Below, in pieces: positions 47,811 through 55,530 of a DNA stretch of 64,000 bases. The notes below the pieces were generated by a model, which had not been told where the DNA came from, did not search any database, and saw only the letters and a program-made list of their open reading frames with translations. Both the position numbers and the translations under genes were made by a program. The DNA is taken from NCBI GenBank assembly GCA_018654745.1, contig JABILA010000088.1, positions 62,001 to 126,000 of the forward strand, written 5' to 3'. Numbering within the stretch: position 1 is the stretch's first letter; every line of letters begins with the position of its first letter. This stretch comes from Alphaproteobacteria bacterium. Its GTDB lineage: Bacteria; Pseudomonadota; Alphaproteobacteria; UBA2966.

Positions 47811-48539
47811 TTAACTATCCAGGGGTGCGCCTTCAAGGCAATAATCGCGCAATTCTGATACATCCAGGATTGTGACCTTGCCATCCTTGTCAGTCACACC
47901 AGTGTCCCGCAATTTGGCAAGCGCACGTGACAGGCTTTCAGGCTTCATGCCTAAGCGATTGGCGAGCAATCGTTTGTCATAAGGCAAGGATACCCTGACT
48001 TCGCCTTCAACCTCTTCTGTCAGACTGAGCAGGAAGCCGCCCAGGCGCTGGGCTGTAGATTTCAGTTTCAGTTCGCTGATTTGATAAAGCAAAACGCGCA
48101 AATGCCGCGACATGCCCGCCATCATCGCAACAACCAGATGAAATTCCTTGGACAGACGCTCCATAAATGGTTGTGCTTCAACCGCGATAAGGCGTGCGTC
48201 GCTGACAACTTTGGCGCCAACCGGATAAATCCCGGTATCAAAAATCGCCTCTTCGGCAAAAGTTTCACCACCAGCCAAAATGTCGATGACACTTTCCCTG
48301 TTGTCCTGTGTCAGTACAAATAGTTCAACTTGACCATCCAGCTGGACGTAAAACCTGTCGGCAGGTTCACCCTGTGAAAACAGCTGGGTACCGGATTCTG
48401 CCCGGATCACTTCTGCATTTGCCAGAAGTTCTGTCACAGAATCGGTAGGCAGACCGGCAAACAAGGGAACAGACACCACTTGGCGCAGGATGTCAGGAGT
48501 TACTTTGCCCAACCTCAATATCTGACCCGTGTCATTCAT
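47811..48539 (-). CDS. Crp/Fnr-family regulator (NnrR/DNR-like), copy 2
   Basis: A 242-residue paralogue of the previous regulator with the same layout: sensor domain about 20-140, dimer helix, then helix-turn-helix with GMKPESLSRALAKLR, nearly identical to copy 1. This predicts the same DNA target. No Fe-S Cys set is present near the N-terminus. The two probably answer different cues (for example NO versus nitrite or redox) on one set of promoters, or one tunes the other. An imperfect FNR-type box at 48602-48615 lies 63 bases upstream of the start. Confidence 0.87.
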   Translation of the reverse strand: MNDTGQILRLGKVTPDILRQVVSVPLFAGLPTDSVTELLANAEVIRAESGTQLFSQGEPADRFYVQLDGQVELFVLTQDNRESVIDILAGGETFAEEAIFDTGIYPVGAKVVSDARLIAVEAQPFMERLSKEFHLVVAMMAGMSRHLRVLLYQISELKLKSTAQRLGGFLLSLTEEVEGEVRVSLPYDKRLLANRLGMKPESLSRALAKLRDTGVTDKDGKVTILDVSELRDYCLEGAPLDS

Positions 48540-48601
48540 GCCTCATATCCCGTCATAAAACGCGCACGCAGTGTAAGCTAGCACAAGCTGTCACCTCAGG
48601 C

Positions 48602-48615
48602 ATGACTTTGATCAA
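48602..48615. promoter_or_regulatory. imperfect FNR/DNR-type box upstream of Crp/Fnr copy 2
   Basis: Read on the minus strand it is TTGATCAAAGTCAT: a good TTGAT half and a GTCAT half with one mismatch. Its centre is about 69 bases before the start of the regulator gene, so it could be autoregulatory. It is weaker than the other boxes. Confidence 0.45.
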
Positions 48616-48637
48616 GTTCATATTGCCTCGCTACAGA

Positions 48638-49168
48638 TCATCGGGTGGGCAATCCCAGCATCAAGGCTTTTCGATCAAGATCTATTGCCAGGATGTCTCT
48701 CGGGCGCAATTCGACGCTGGCAGTATGTTCAAAACCTCCACCATCAGGTCCACCATCTTTCACTTCAAGTTTCAGAGTGTGCTGCCCGGGCGGAACCTCA
48801 AATGTCTGGTAAAACTGCGACGGGCCATCCTTGGAAAGGCCAGACGGGCTTCCCTCGCCTGCAAAAACTTCCTTATCGTTGAGCCATAGCTTCACTCGAA
48901 CCGGATGGCGCTCGCGCGGGCAGGATTTTGGCACCTTCGCGGAGTTTGGAATATTTTCCAGTTCTTTCGCTGTCCGGTCCTTGCAAGCTTCCTTGCGCTC
49001 ACCCGAGAGACTGAAACTGAGTTTGACCAAAGCTTTGTCAGCAGGAAAATAACGCCAATCCGGACTGGCTGAAAAATACCCGAGGATCAGGGCGAAGATC
49101 GTAAATCCGATAATCTGACCCAGGTAGCGACCGATCCCGAGCGATGTTGGTTTTGTTCGATAGCTCAT
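48638..49168 (-). CDS. uncharacterised membrane-anchored protein of the heme-copper operon
   Basis: A 176-residue protein that I do not recognise. One membrane helix (about 18-34) is followed by a probably periplasmic domain of about 140 residues, with two Cys (in EACKDR and KSCPRERH) and a beta-rich second half (FEVPPGQHTLKLEVKDGG). Such a PPGxHxLxxxV strand pattern is common in carbohydrate-binding or copper-chaperone-like sandwich folds, but no match can be claimed. Its start overlaps the cytochrome b/Fe-S fusion gene by 4 bases (ATGA), so it is the last member of that operon. A role in assembly of the oxidoreductase is possible. Confidence 0.7.
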   Translation of the reverse strand: MSYRTKPTSLGIGRYLGQIIGFTIFALILGYFSASPDWRYFPADKALVKLSFSLSGERKEACKDRTAKELENIPNSAKVPKSCPRERHPVRVKLWLNDKEVFAGEGSPSGLSKDGPSQFYQTFEVPPGQHTLKLEVKDGGPDGGGFEHTASVELRPRDILAIDLDRKALMLGLPTR

Positions 49169-50733
49169 GTTTCGTCCACCCCGTTCGTTTCAACAAGGTC
49201 TGATTCATCCGGTAAACCCGGAAGACTGTCACGGAAGGCAATAATGTCTTCTTTCAAACGGTCACCATCAGCAGACGAAGCCCAGTCGAGACGAATTCTC
49301 TTTTTCGAAAACTTTGTCCTGAGATAGGTTTCACGCGTTCCATCGAGGCGTTCTTCAACCCAGCGACCACCGAGACGGTGGAAACATTCACCATCACCAC
49401 AGCCAGTTAAAAAGACGCCATCAGCACCGCCCCGGCGCAACATGAAATCAAGCAGCGAAGGCGGAACCATGCCTGTACACGGCAGTTCCACTGTCGCGAC
49501 ACCAGGAATATTCATGGCTTCGACCTGAACCGCCCTGGCACACCCGAACAAGATGACCTTTGGGGTATCGTCCGGCAATCCGGCAACCGATGCTACACAT
49601 TGGCCCCGCAACTGATGCAAGGACAGGTCAGGAAGATCGATACCCGTGGTGATATGATCACCGCGCCGTAAAGGTGTGTGTGTCGGGCAGCTGCCGACGC
49701 AAATTCCGCAGGCAGCACAGGCATCTGCGTTGACGACGGCAATCTTTTCGTAGGGACTGTCGTCTTCACGCAGTTGCATGATGACGGCACCATAGGGGCA
49801 ATCATCGAAACACCGTTCACAACCGTTGCATTGATCCGGATTTACGACAGCCGGTGCATCATATTTTTCCTTTGGCAACCACGGCATGACGATCAACAAT
49901 CCGGTGACGCCATATATCAAGGCCCACACAGGACCGGCTGACCACAGATCAATCATCGGATAGACAAACAAGTAGAACCAGTCAAGATGAATGACTTCCG
50001 GCACATGAGACAAATCAGCTTGGGGATGGCTGACGGCTGGATAGATCAAACTGAGAACCAGTAACATCAGGAACGTCCCGATCGCCAGACCCATGGGGGG
50101 ATTAATCCGGGCCCGGTTCATGCGTTGCAGATGGATCCACATCAGCAGCAACAGGATCAGCGGCAATGCGATGTGAAGGAAAATCAGTAGACTGAAGAAG
50201 CGATCACCGAGACTGCCTTTGGTCAGGAAATTACGGGCAATCGGTTCGCCAAAGATCGGGAACCAGTCAAGGAACTCAGCCGTCCAGACAGCGATCATCT
50301 GCGCCAGTTCATCCCACACCAGCCAGTAACCGTTGATACCGCAAATAATCAATAGCCAGAGCATAGGTACACCGACAACCCAGCTGAACCAGCGCACGCC
50401 GCGATAGCGATCCAGTGCGAATTCCCGAAGCAAGTGGATCATGGTTGTCAGCATCAGGGCATCAGAAGCATAACGATGCAGACTGCGCATAATGCCGCCG
50501 AAGTACCACTGTTCCTGGGTAATCGCCTCTATGGAATTATAGGCACCGAGAACACTGGTTTCAAAAACGATATACAAATAGATCCCGCTGGCCGCGACGA
50601 TCCAGAAGTTGAAATAGCAAAGAGCCCCCAAATAGAATAACGGGTTCCAGGCGCGTCCAAACAGGACATCAAATCCCAGTTCGGCTTTTTCGAATGCCCA
50701 TTCCATGGGCCGCTGTATATACCCCAACACCAC
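49165..50733 (-). CDS. cytochrome b / 2x[4Fe-4S] ferredoxin / MvhD fusion
   Basis: A 522-residue three-part redox protein. Residues 1 to about 290 form a cytochrome b/b6-type N-terminal domain with paired heme His (SLHRYASDALMLTTMIHLL; FLHIALPLILLLLMWIHLQR). Then comes a dicluster ferredoxin (CNGCERCFDDCPYG; CAACGICVGSCPTH) and a C-terminal MvhD-like [2Fe-2S] domain (ILFGCARAVQVEAM, VELPCTGMVPPSLLDFML, GCGDGECFHRLG). It should move electrons between the quinone pool and a soluble carrier. The GTG start at 50733 has AGGAG 5 bases upstream. It lies 15 bases from the SCO gene within the heme-copper operon. Confidence 0.85.
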   Translation of the reverse strand: MVLGYIQRPMEWAFEKAELGFDVLFGRAWNPLFYLGALCYFNFWIVAASGIYLYIVFETSVLGAYNSIEAITQEQWYFGGIMRSLHRYASDALMLTTMIHLLREFALDRYRGVRWFSWVVGVPMLWLLIICGINGYWLVWDELAQMIAVWTAEFLDWFPIFGEPIARNFLTKGSLGDRFFSLLIFLHIALPLILLLLMWIHLQRMNRARINPPMGLAIGTFLMLLVLSLIYPAVSHPQADLSHVPEVIHLDWFYLFVYPMIDLWSAGPVWALIYGVTGLLIVMPWLPKEKYDAPAVVNPDQCNGCERCFDDCPYGAVIMQLREDDSPYEKIAVVNADACAACGICVGSCPTHTPLRRGDHITTGIDLPDLSLHQLRGQCVASVAGLPDDTPKVILFGCARAVQVEAMNIPGVATVELPCTGMVPPSLLDFMLRRGGADGVFLTGCGDGECFHRLGGRWVEERLDGTRETYLRTKFSKKRIRLDWASSADGDRLKEDIIAFRDSLPGLPDESDLVETNGVDET

Positions 50734-50748
50734 CTGTACTCCTGACGA

Positions 50749-51678
50749 TCAGTTATCAACGCCGGTCACAGGTGAGCTGTGCGGCAATATTTCATTTGTG
50801 GATTCATTTAATTGTTGGCGACGCTTTTTCACCAACCAGGCTTCGCGAAAGACAAAGCCAAAGAAGCTTGCGAGACAGACGAAGCCGATCAACATTCCGA
50901 TAAACAGGGAATAGTCGAAGCGATAGGCTTCGCGTTGCGGATCATAGACAGTACAGGCCAGTTTGACGCGATCAATGATACTGGCCAGCGTGCCCTGAAC
51001 ACCCTTCCAGCTGTTATCGCCAAGCACCAGACTTTTCAACGGCTCGATCAATTGCGGTGCCGGGAAATCATCGCCATAGACATGTGCAAAAACCTTGCCG
51101 TGGCCGTCCAGAATTGTGGTCTGGGTCAGGTGATCAAAACCCTGGGTCGAGGGTGAAAAGCTGAAGCCAATGTCATCTGACAACCGCCAAACGGTCGAGA
51201 CATCAGCTGACAGGAATTGCCAGTTTTCGAAATCTATATCTTGCTGACGGCGGAAAGATTTCATCGCCGAGGGTTTATCAAAGTTCGCATCAAAGCCGAT
51301 GGTCACGATATTGAATTTATCGTTGCCCAGGGCATCGTTGGCGATTTCAACGCCGCGCGCCAGGGACTGTGTGATCTGGGGGCAAGTGTTATAGCAGCTG
51401 GTGTAGATCAAACTGATGATCAAAGGCTTGCCGGAAAAGTCCGATATGCGTGTCGTTTTGCCTTCAGTATTTACAAACCGGTGATCTGCCAGCTTCCTGC
51501 CAATCGCAGCCTGACTGAGCTGCAAAGCCACCTTTGATTCAAATTTTACAGAAGGATCCTTGCTTGCACCGGCAACGGCTGCAGTTTGGAAATCAAATAA
51601 TACCCATGAGAAAATCAGGGTCAAACACGCCAGTGCTGCGGCTTCTTTTCTCTGAAACCGTTTTGGCAGACCCGACAT
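50749..51678 (-). CDS. SCO1/SenC-family copper chaperone
   Basis: A 309-residue SCO protein with an N-terminal membrane anchor (about 13-35), a thioredoxin-like domain (about 60-230) with the copper-binding CxxxC (TSCYNTCP) and the distant His in STQGFDHLTQTT, and, unusually, a second membrane helix near the C-terminus (about 258-280) with a charged tail. SCO proteins deliver copper to the CuA site of subunit II. A CuA-bearing subunit is encoded in the same operon, which is its likely client. In Rhodobacter senC lies with regA/regB; here it does not. Confidence 0.9.
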   Translation of the reverse strand: MSGLPKRFQRKEAAALACLTLIFSWVLFDFQTAAVAGASKDPSVKFESKVALQLSQAAIGRKLADHRFVNTEGKTTRISDFSGKPLIISLIYTSCYNTCPQITQSLARGVEIANDALGNDKFNIVTIGFDANFDKPSAMKSFRRQQDIDFENWQFLSADVSTVWRLSDDIGFSFSPSTQGFDHLTQTTILDGHGKVFAHVYGDDFPAPQLIEPLKSLVLGDNSWKGVQGTLASIIDRVKLACTVYDPQREAYRFDYSLFIGMLIGFVCLASFFGFVFREAWLVKKRRQQLNESTNEILPHSSPVTGVDN

Positions 51679-51686
51679 GAGATGAG

Positions 51687-52553
51687 CTAACTTATCAGCC
51701 AGCGGTCGGCCATGGCGGCGACCAGCAACAGCGTTAATTGAACAAGGGAAGAGAAAAAGGCCAGCATGGCGTTCCGCTTGGTGGGATTAGCCACGAGCTT
51801 GACGCTGAACCAGATAAAGATTGCACCGCCGATGATGGCACCAGCGAGATAGGTCAAACCCATGCCCACGAAAGCCGGAGTCAGGGTAACCAGAACAAGG
51901 GCCAGGGTACTGGCCAGAATAATACGGGCTGTCGCTTTTGCTCCGACGACAACAGGCAACATGGGGACCCCGGCTGCCGCATAATCGTCTTTCAATGCCA
52001 ACGCGAGACTCCAGAAATGGGGGGGGGTCCAAAGGAAGAGTGCGAGGGAAAAGAGAAACGCTGATGCACCAATACCGGGGTCCACGGCAGCCGCACCAGC
52101 AAGGACAGCAAAACTGCCAGCAAGGCCACCGAAAACAATGTTGAGCCAGGTTCGACGCTTTAACCACACGGTATAAACCACCGCGTAGGTAAAGGCACCG
52201 AGGAAGGTATAAAGAGCCGCCCAGGCATTCACTGCAACTGCAGCAGCCCCGACAGCCGAAACCATCAATCCCCAGATCACAAATGGCCAGACAGGCCCGG
52301 CCGTAAAGTGACCGGTGACAAAGGGACGATTGGCTGTGCGTGACATTAAACCGTCAATGTCACGTTCAACGTACTGATTGAAAGCCCCGGCGCTGGCAGC
52401 GGAAATCAAAACCGCCACTGCCAGCACCCAGACCTGGTAAGCTTCGGGCATCGGACCGGGGGTTACCGCAATGCCAGCCAGGGCACTCAGCATTATCACT
52501 ACACCAATGCGCAGCTTGAATACTGAGAGTATCTGTCCAACAACGGCAACCAT
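51687..52553 (-). CDS. ctaB: protoheme IX farnesyltransferase (heme O synthase)
   Basis: A 288-residue UbiA-family membrane prenyltransferase with about nine helices. The prenyl-diphosphate motif NQYVERDIDGLMSRTANRP (about 60-78) and the second Asp-rich loop LALKDDYAAAGVPMLP are both present. It makes heme O by adding a farnesyl group to protoheme. Within this operon it implies that the heme-copper enzyme carries heme O or, with an unlinked CtaA, heme A. No ctaA is in the window. Confidence 0.93.
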   Translation of the reverse strand: MVAVVGQILSVFKLRIGVVIMLSALAGIAVTPGPMPEAYQVWVLAVAVLISAASAGAFNQYVERDIDGLMSRTANRPFVTGHFTAGPVWPFVIWGLMVSAVGAAAVAVNAWAALYTFLGAFTYAVVYTVWLKRRTWLNIVFGGLAGSFAVLAGAAAVDPGIGASAFLFSLALFLWTPPHFWSLALALKDDYAAAGVPMLPVVVGAKATARIILASTLALVLVTLTPAFVGMGLTYLAGAIIGGAIFIWFSVKLVANPTKRNAMLAFFSSLVQLTLLLVAAMADRWLIS

Positions 52554-52584
52554 TATCCGATCCTTATCCCTGTCTCATCAATAC

Positions 52585-54273
52585 TTATGAAAGAAGCCAG
52601 ACTTCCGACAGATACTTCCAGTTCACATAGTAGTAGAGAATGAAAGATCCGAGGAAAATCAGAGCCAGGACAAAAGTACCCGGTACCGCGATAGAACCCG
52701 CACTGCCCGCTTGATGGACAGCTGGTTCTGGTGCCGGAGCAGGTTCAGTCGCAGCGACGTCACCTTTCTTTTTACCCCAAAGGATGGTGCCAACCATGAT
52801 GATACAGAAACTTGCACCACCCAGACCAGCCAACAATCCGCTGAGCCCGTTCAGGGCCAGGAACATATGAGCGGCTGCAGGATAATCAAATCCAAGCGTT
52901 GCATCCGCAAAGTTGTTGTCCCAGTGACGACGGGAAACACCCAGTGTACCAGCAGCCATCATGAAGACTGAAATCCCTGCGACACCAAGGCCGTAGATAT
53001 AAGGCTGCCATTTGGCAAGACCCGGCAACCACAGTTCACGACGGAACAACACAGGCACAAGGAAGTAACTGATGGCCATAAAGGTCAACGTCGTTCCGGC
53101 CACAACAGTGGCGTGGAAGTGACCCGGCACATACAGCGTGTTGTGCATGATGATGTTGATCTGTTCCGTACCCATGATGACACCTGTGATGCCGCCAAGG
53201 AAACCAAACATAACCAGAGACATGAACATGCCCGAGAACACAGGGTTACCCCATGGTGCCCGACGCAGCCATTCAAACAGTCCCTTGTTGAAGCCTTTTT
53301 TGCGTTGAGCAGCTTCAATACTGCCGGGCACTGTCAGACCGTGGATCATTGAACCCAGGACCGCCAGATACATGGCATAGGAAGTGTTGAAGATTTTCCA
53401 TTCTGACGACAGGCCAGGCTCAACCAACAAGTGGTGGGCGGAAGCGAGTTGCAGGAAGAAAATGTAGAAAAGGAAAGCCATGCGGCTGACTTTTTCACTC
53501 AATGGCTTGGCACCAAAGATGATGGCGGCAATCAGATACCAGATCGACACGTGGGCCGAAACGTTGATTTGCTGCGAGGAGTGCCCCATGGCCCACCAGA
53601 TGGTCTTGTACATCAGGGGATCAATATGGGCGATGTAGCCAAGCGACCAGAGCAACGTTGGCACCAGAATGATGGCGCCGGAAGCAATGGTGAACACGGC
53701 AATAATCGCAGCAGTCAGCGCACCAAACGTCACCAGCGGCAAGGACCCTTCATAGGTCTTTTGCTCCTTGGCCAGGACCAGTGTTCCGAAGAAACAGAAG
53801 GTTCCGATCAAGGCTCCGACGGCAAAGATGATAATGCCAAGGTAAAATAACGGATGGGCTTTCATCGGCGGATAAGACGTGAACATCACGCTTGAATCGC
53901 CTTCCAGCACCATAACGTTGGTGATAACCGCACCGATAAGCATCAGCCAGTAACCCAGCCACGCCCATTTAGGCGCCGCCAATCTGACTTTCAGCAACGT
54001 CGATGAAGCTAAATACAACACCGCCATCTCAAAGAAGATAATCCAGACGATAAGCGCGTCCAGACCGTGGGCTGTTAAAAGAAGATAGAACCAGTCAGCG
54101 GGCAGAATATGAACTTCCGTCCAACGTGTCAGTGCCATCAGCACGCCAAAGGCGCCACCGACAAGCAAAAACACAACGCCGGTGACAGCATTCCATTTGA
54201 TAAGTTTTTCTGCCTGATCGTCAAAAAAGAGACCAGTTTCAGGGCAGATACGGGATTTCGAAAGGATCGACAT
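52585..54273 (-). CDS. B-type heme-copper subunit I lacking the active-site Tyr (probable nitric oxide reductase)
   Basis: A 562-residue subunit with about 13-14 helices. Metal ligands align with ba3-type enzymes: low-spin heme His69 and His387, high-spin heme His385 (PGHFHATV), CuB His231, His280 and His281 (AHHLLVEPG). The residue four after the first CuB ligand, which in oxygen reductases is the cross-linked Tyr (GHPIVY), is Gln235 here (GHSSQQ). Oxygen reductases need that Tyr; nitric oxide reductases lack it. The operon is in the nir island, has an FNR/DNR box, and norCB is absent from the window. I infer NO reduction to N2O with electrons through CuA, related to the proposed eNOR/sNOR/gNOR/nNOR groups. 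Confidence 0.85.
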   Translation of the reverse strand: MSILSKSRICPETGLFFDDQAEKLIKWNAVTGVVFLLVGGAFGVLMALTRWTEVHILPADWFYLLLTAHGLDALIVWIIFFEMAVLYLASSTLLKVRLAAPKWAWLGYWLMLIGAVITNVMVLEGDSSVMFTSYPPMKAHPLFYLGIIIFAVGALIGTFCFFGTLVLAKEQKTYEGSLPLVTFGALTAAIIAVFTIASGAIILVPTLLWSLGYIAHIDPLMYKTIWWAMGHSSQQINVSAHVSIWYLIAAIIFGAKPLSEKVSRMAFLFYIFFLQLASAHHLLVEPGLSSEWKIFNTSYAMYLAVLGSMIHGLTVPGSIEAAQRKKGFNKGLFEWLRRAPWGNPVFSGMFMSLVMFGFLGGITGVIMGTEQINIIMHNTLYVPGHFHATVVAGTTLTFMAISYFLVPVLFRRELWLPGLAKWQPYIYGLGVAGISVFMMAAGTLGVSRRHWDNNFADATLGFDYPAAAHMFLALNGLSGLLAGLGGASFCIIMVGTILWGKKKGDVAATEPAPAPEPAVHQAGSAGSIAVPGTFVLALIFLGSFILYYYVNWKYLSEVWLLS

Positions 54274-54285
54274 CAGGTCTTCCCC

Positions 54286-54828
54286 TTACTTGTCTGTGAC
54301 ATACATGCGACCAGCCATGGTATGGTGACCAATGCCGCAGTATTCATTACAGATGATGCTGAATTTGCCTGATTCCGTCGGTGTAATTGTAACGACAAAG
54401 TCGTAACCGGGGTGGATGCTCAGGTTGATGTTCGTGGGCTGCAGCGAGAAACCGTGCATCCAGTCCATGGAACTCAGGTGCAGGCGATATTTTTCACCTT
54501 TTTTGAGCTCAAGGATGGGATACCATTCCCACAACCGTGCCAGCAAGAAGACATCAGATCCAACCGGAGGAGCAACCACCGGAATACCGGTATCGCCTTC
54601 TTCGCGGATCGTATACTTCTTGACCATGTCTTCGACTTTTTCGCCGAAGTATTCCGGATCAACACGATATGCCTCATTCGACAGGTTTTGTTCACCGTAG
54701 ACGTGCCAGTAAGGCATCATCACAAACATGATCAGTGACCAGACAAGGGCGATCAGAACCCACCAGATCTCGATGGAATGAACAGGTTCTTTCCACCAGA
54801 TTTTAGTCTCAGGAGGATGAATTGCCAT
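54286..54828 (-). CDS. CuA-containing subunit II of the heme-copper enzyme
   Basis: A 180-residue subunit with one membrane helix (about 20-40) and a periplasmic cupredoxin domain (about 85-180). All CuA ligands are present: His125 (MDWMHGFSL), Cys160, Glu162, Cys164, His168 and Met171 (CNEYCGIGHHTM). The single-anchor, short form is that of B-type enzymes. It accepts electrons from a soluble cytochrome or cupredoxin and passes them to subunit I, which starts 12 bases downstream. A textbook AGGAGGT ribosome site lies just before the ATG and overlaps the stop codon of the small upstream gene. Confidence 0.93.
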   Translation of the reverse strand: MAIHPPETKIWWKEPVHSIEIWWVLIALVWSLIMFVMMPYWHVYGEQNLSNEAYRVDPEYFGEKVEDMVKKYTIREEGDTGIPVVAPPVGSDVFLLARLWEWYPILELKKGEKYRLHLSSMDWMHGFSLQPTNINLSIHPGYDFVVTITPTESGKFSIICNEYCGIGHHTMAGRMYVTDK

Positions 54829-54840
54829 GTGATATACCTC

Positions 54841-55014
54841 CTAATAAGTCGCTATGGGGATTGTCGCGATTTCCATCACGCCCCATAAAATGTAAAAAAC
54901 GGTCGGCATCACAACACCGATGAAAAGGAGCAAAAAGGGATTATCAAGCATGCGCTGAAAAAACGGTATGTGCTCGTGTTCACCGTCTTGCGCATTGTTA
55001 TCCTGGCTCGTCAT
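54841..55014 (-). CDS. 57-residue single-helix membrane protein, putative small subunit of the heme-copper enzyme
   Basis: A short gene read directly from the minus strand. It starts MTSQDNNAQDGEHEHIPFFQ and has one hydrophobic helix at about 26-52 (NPFLLLFIGVVMPTVFYILW). The start has a strong GGAGG 7 bases upstream, and its TAG stop is embedded in the AGGAGGT site of the CuA subunit gene, so the two are tightly coupled. B-type oxidases have a comparable tiny one-helix subunit (IIa in Thermus ba3), which fits this position. It is the first gene of the operon. Confidence 0.8.
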   Translation of the reverse strand: MTSQDNNAQDGEHEHIPFFQRMLDNPFLLLFIGVVMPTVFYILWGVMEIATIPIATY

Positions 55015-55042
55015 TGGGTGTCCTCCAGGGTTGAAATCAGGT

Positions 55043-55136
55043 GTTAGCCGGGACGGCTAACGAAACAAGCCCGGGAAACCACGGGTTTCCGAGCCAACTT
55101 GCTGTCTGGACAGGCTTTTTTCCCTCAAGCCTGTCC
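55043..55136 (-). promoter_or_regulatory. leader with three hairpins before the heme-copper operon
   Basis: Three inverted repeats follow one another: GTTAGCC/GGCTAAC (55043-55061), GGAAACC/GGTTTCC (55074-55090) and GGACAGGCTT/AAGCCTGTCC (55108-55136). If the box at 55176-55189 activates at -41.5, transcription starts near 55141 and the mRNA opens with this array. They might also end the transcript of the 59-residue gene upstream. Confidence 0.5.
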
Positions 55137-55175
55137 GATGAACGCACAGTCGACACTTGTGGCAACGTTTCAACC

Positions 55176-55189
55176 TTGACGTTGATCAA
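55176..55189. promoter_or_regulatory. FNR/DNR-type box for the heme-copper operon
   Basis: TTGACGTTGATCAA joins a TTGAC half-site with an ATCAA half-site over a 4-base spacer. It lies 162 bases before the 57-residue gene. No convincing -10 is seen at the ideal distance (the best is a poor GACTGT-like hexamer), so the exact start is uncertain. Confidence 0.7.
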
Positions 55190-55275
55190 TCTTGATGGCT
55201 TTGACCACGCCGATGTGACACCTTGTCGCAGTTGTCTTTTGTGCGGGAATGCTGATGTGAAATTATTACTCATTT

Positions 55276-55455
55276 TCAGCCCATCAGCCGGCCGACAATT
55301 TCGAATGTTGCGAGGGCGATGCCCAGCAACAAAAACAGAAAATAGAGTTGGCGATATTCAAAATGCTCGCCACGCCGCTTCTCCAACTGGTTTAAAATCC
55401 AGTCGGCGCTAAAATAGGCCACGATGGCGACAACAAAAAAGATGGCGTATTGCAT
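55276..55455 (-). CDS. 59-residue two-helix membrane protein
   Basis: A small gene read from the minus strand: it begins MQYAIFFVVAIVAYFSADWI, has a charged loop (NQLEKRRGEHFEYRQ) and a second helix (LYFLFLLLGIALATFEIV). GGAA lies about 8 bases before the ATG. I do not recognise the family. It stands between two FNR/DNR boxes and points the same way as the heme-copper operon, 262 bases upstream of its first gene, so it is probably expressed under the same low-oxygen or NO conditions and may be an accessory membrane protein. The helical hairpin, regular composition and promoter box support a real gene. Confidence 0.6.
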   Translation of the reverse strand: MQYAIFFVVAIVAYFSADWILNQLEKRRGEHFEYRQLYFLFLLLGIALATFEIVGRLMG

Positions 55456-55530
55456 TACAGTTTCCGAAATTCGACAGTTCTATCTTGATTGAATGATCAC
55501 GAATGAAAGCAGTTTTGAACAGGTGACACG

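Noticed and set aside
52585-54273. Ordinary cytochrome c oxidase subunit I
   Set aside because: The cross-linked Tyr is replaced by Gln235 and the operon sits in a denitrification regulon. I keep an O2 reductase only as a less likely alternative.
55108-55136. Rho-independent terminator
   Set aside because: The stem is strong, but the T/A run is in the loop and not after the stem in either direction; treated as a leader hairpin instead.
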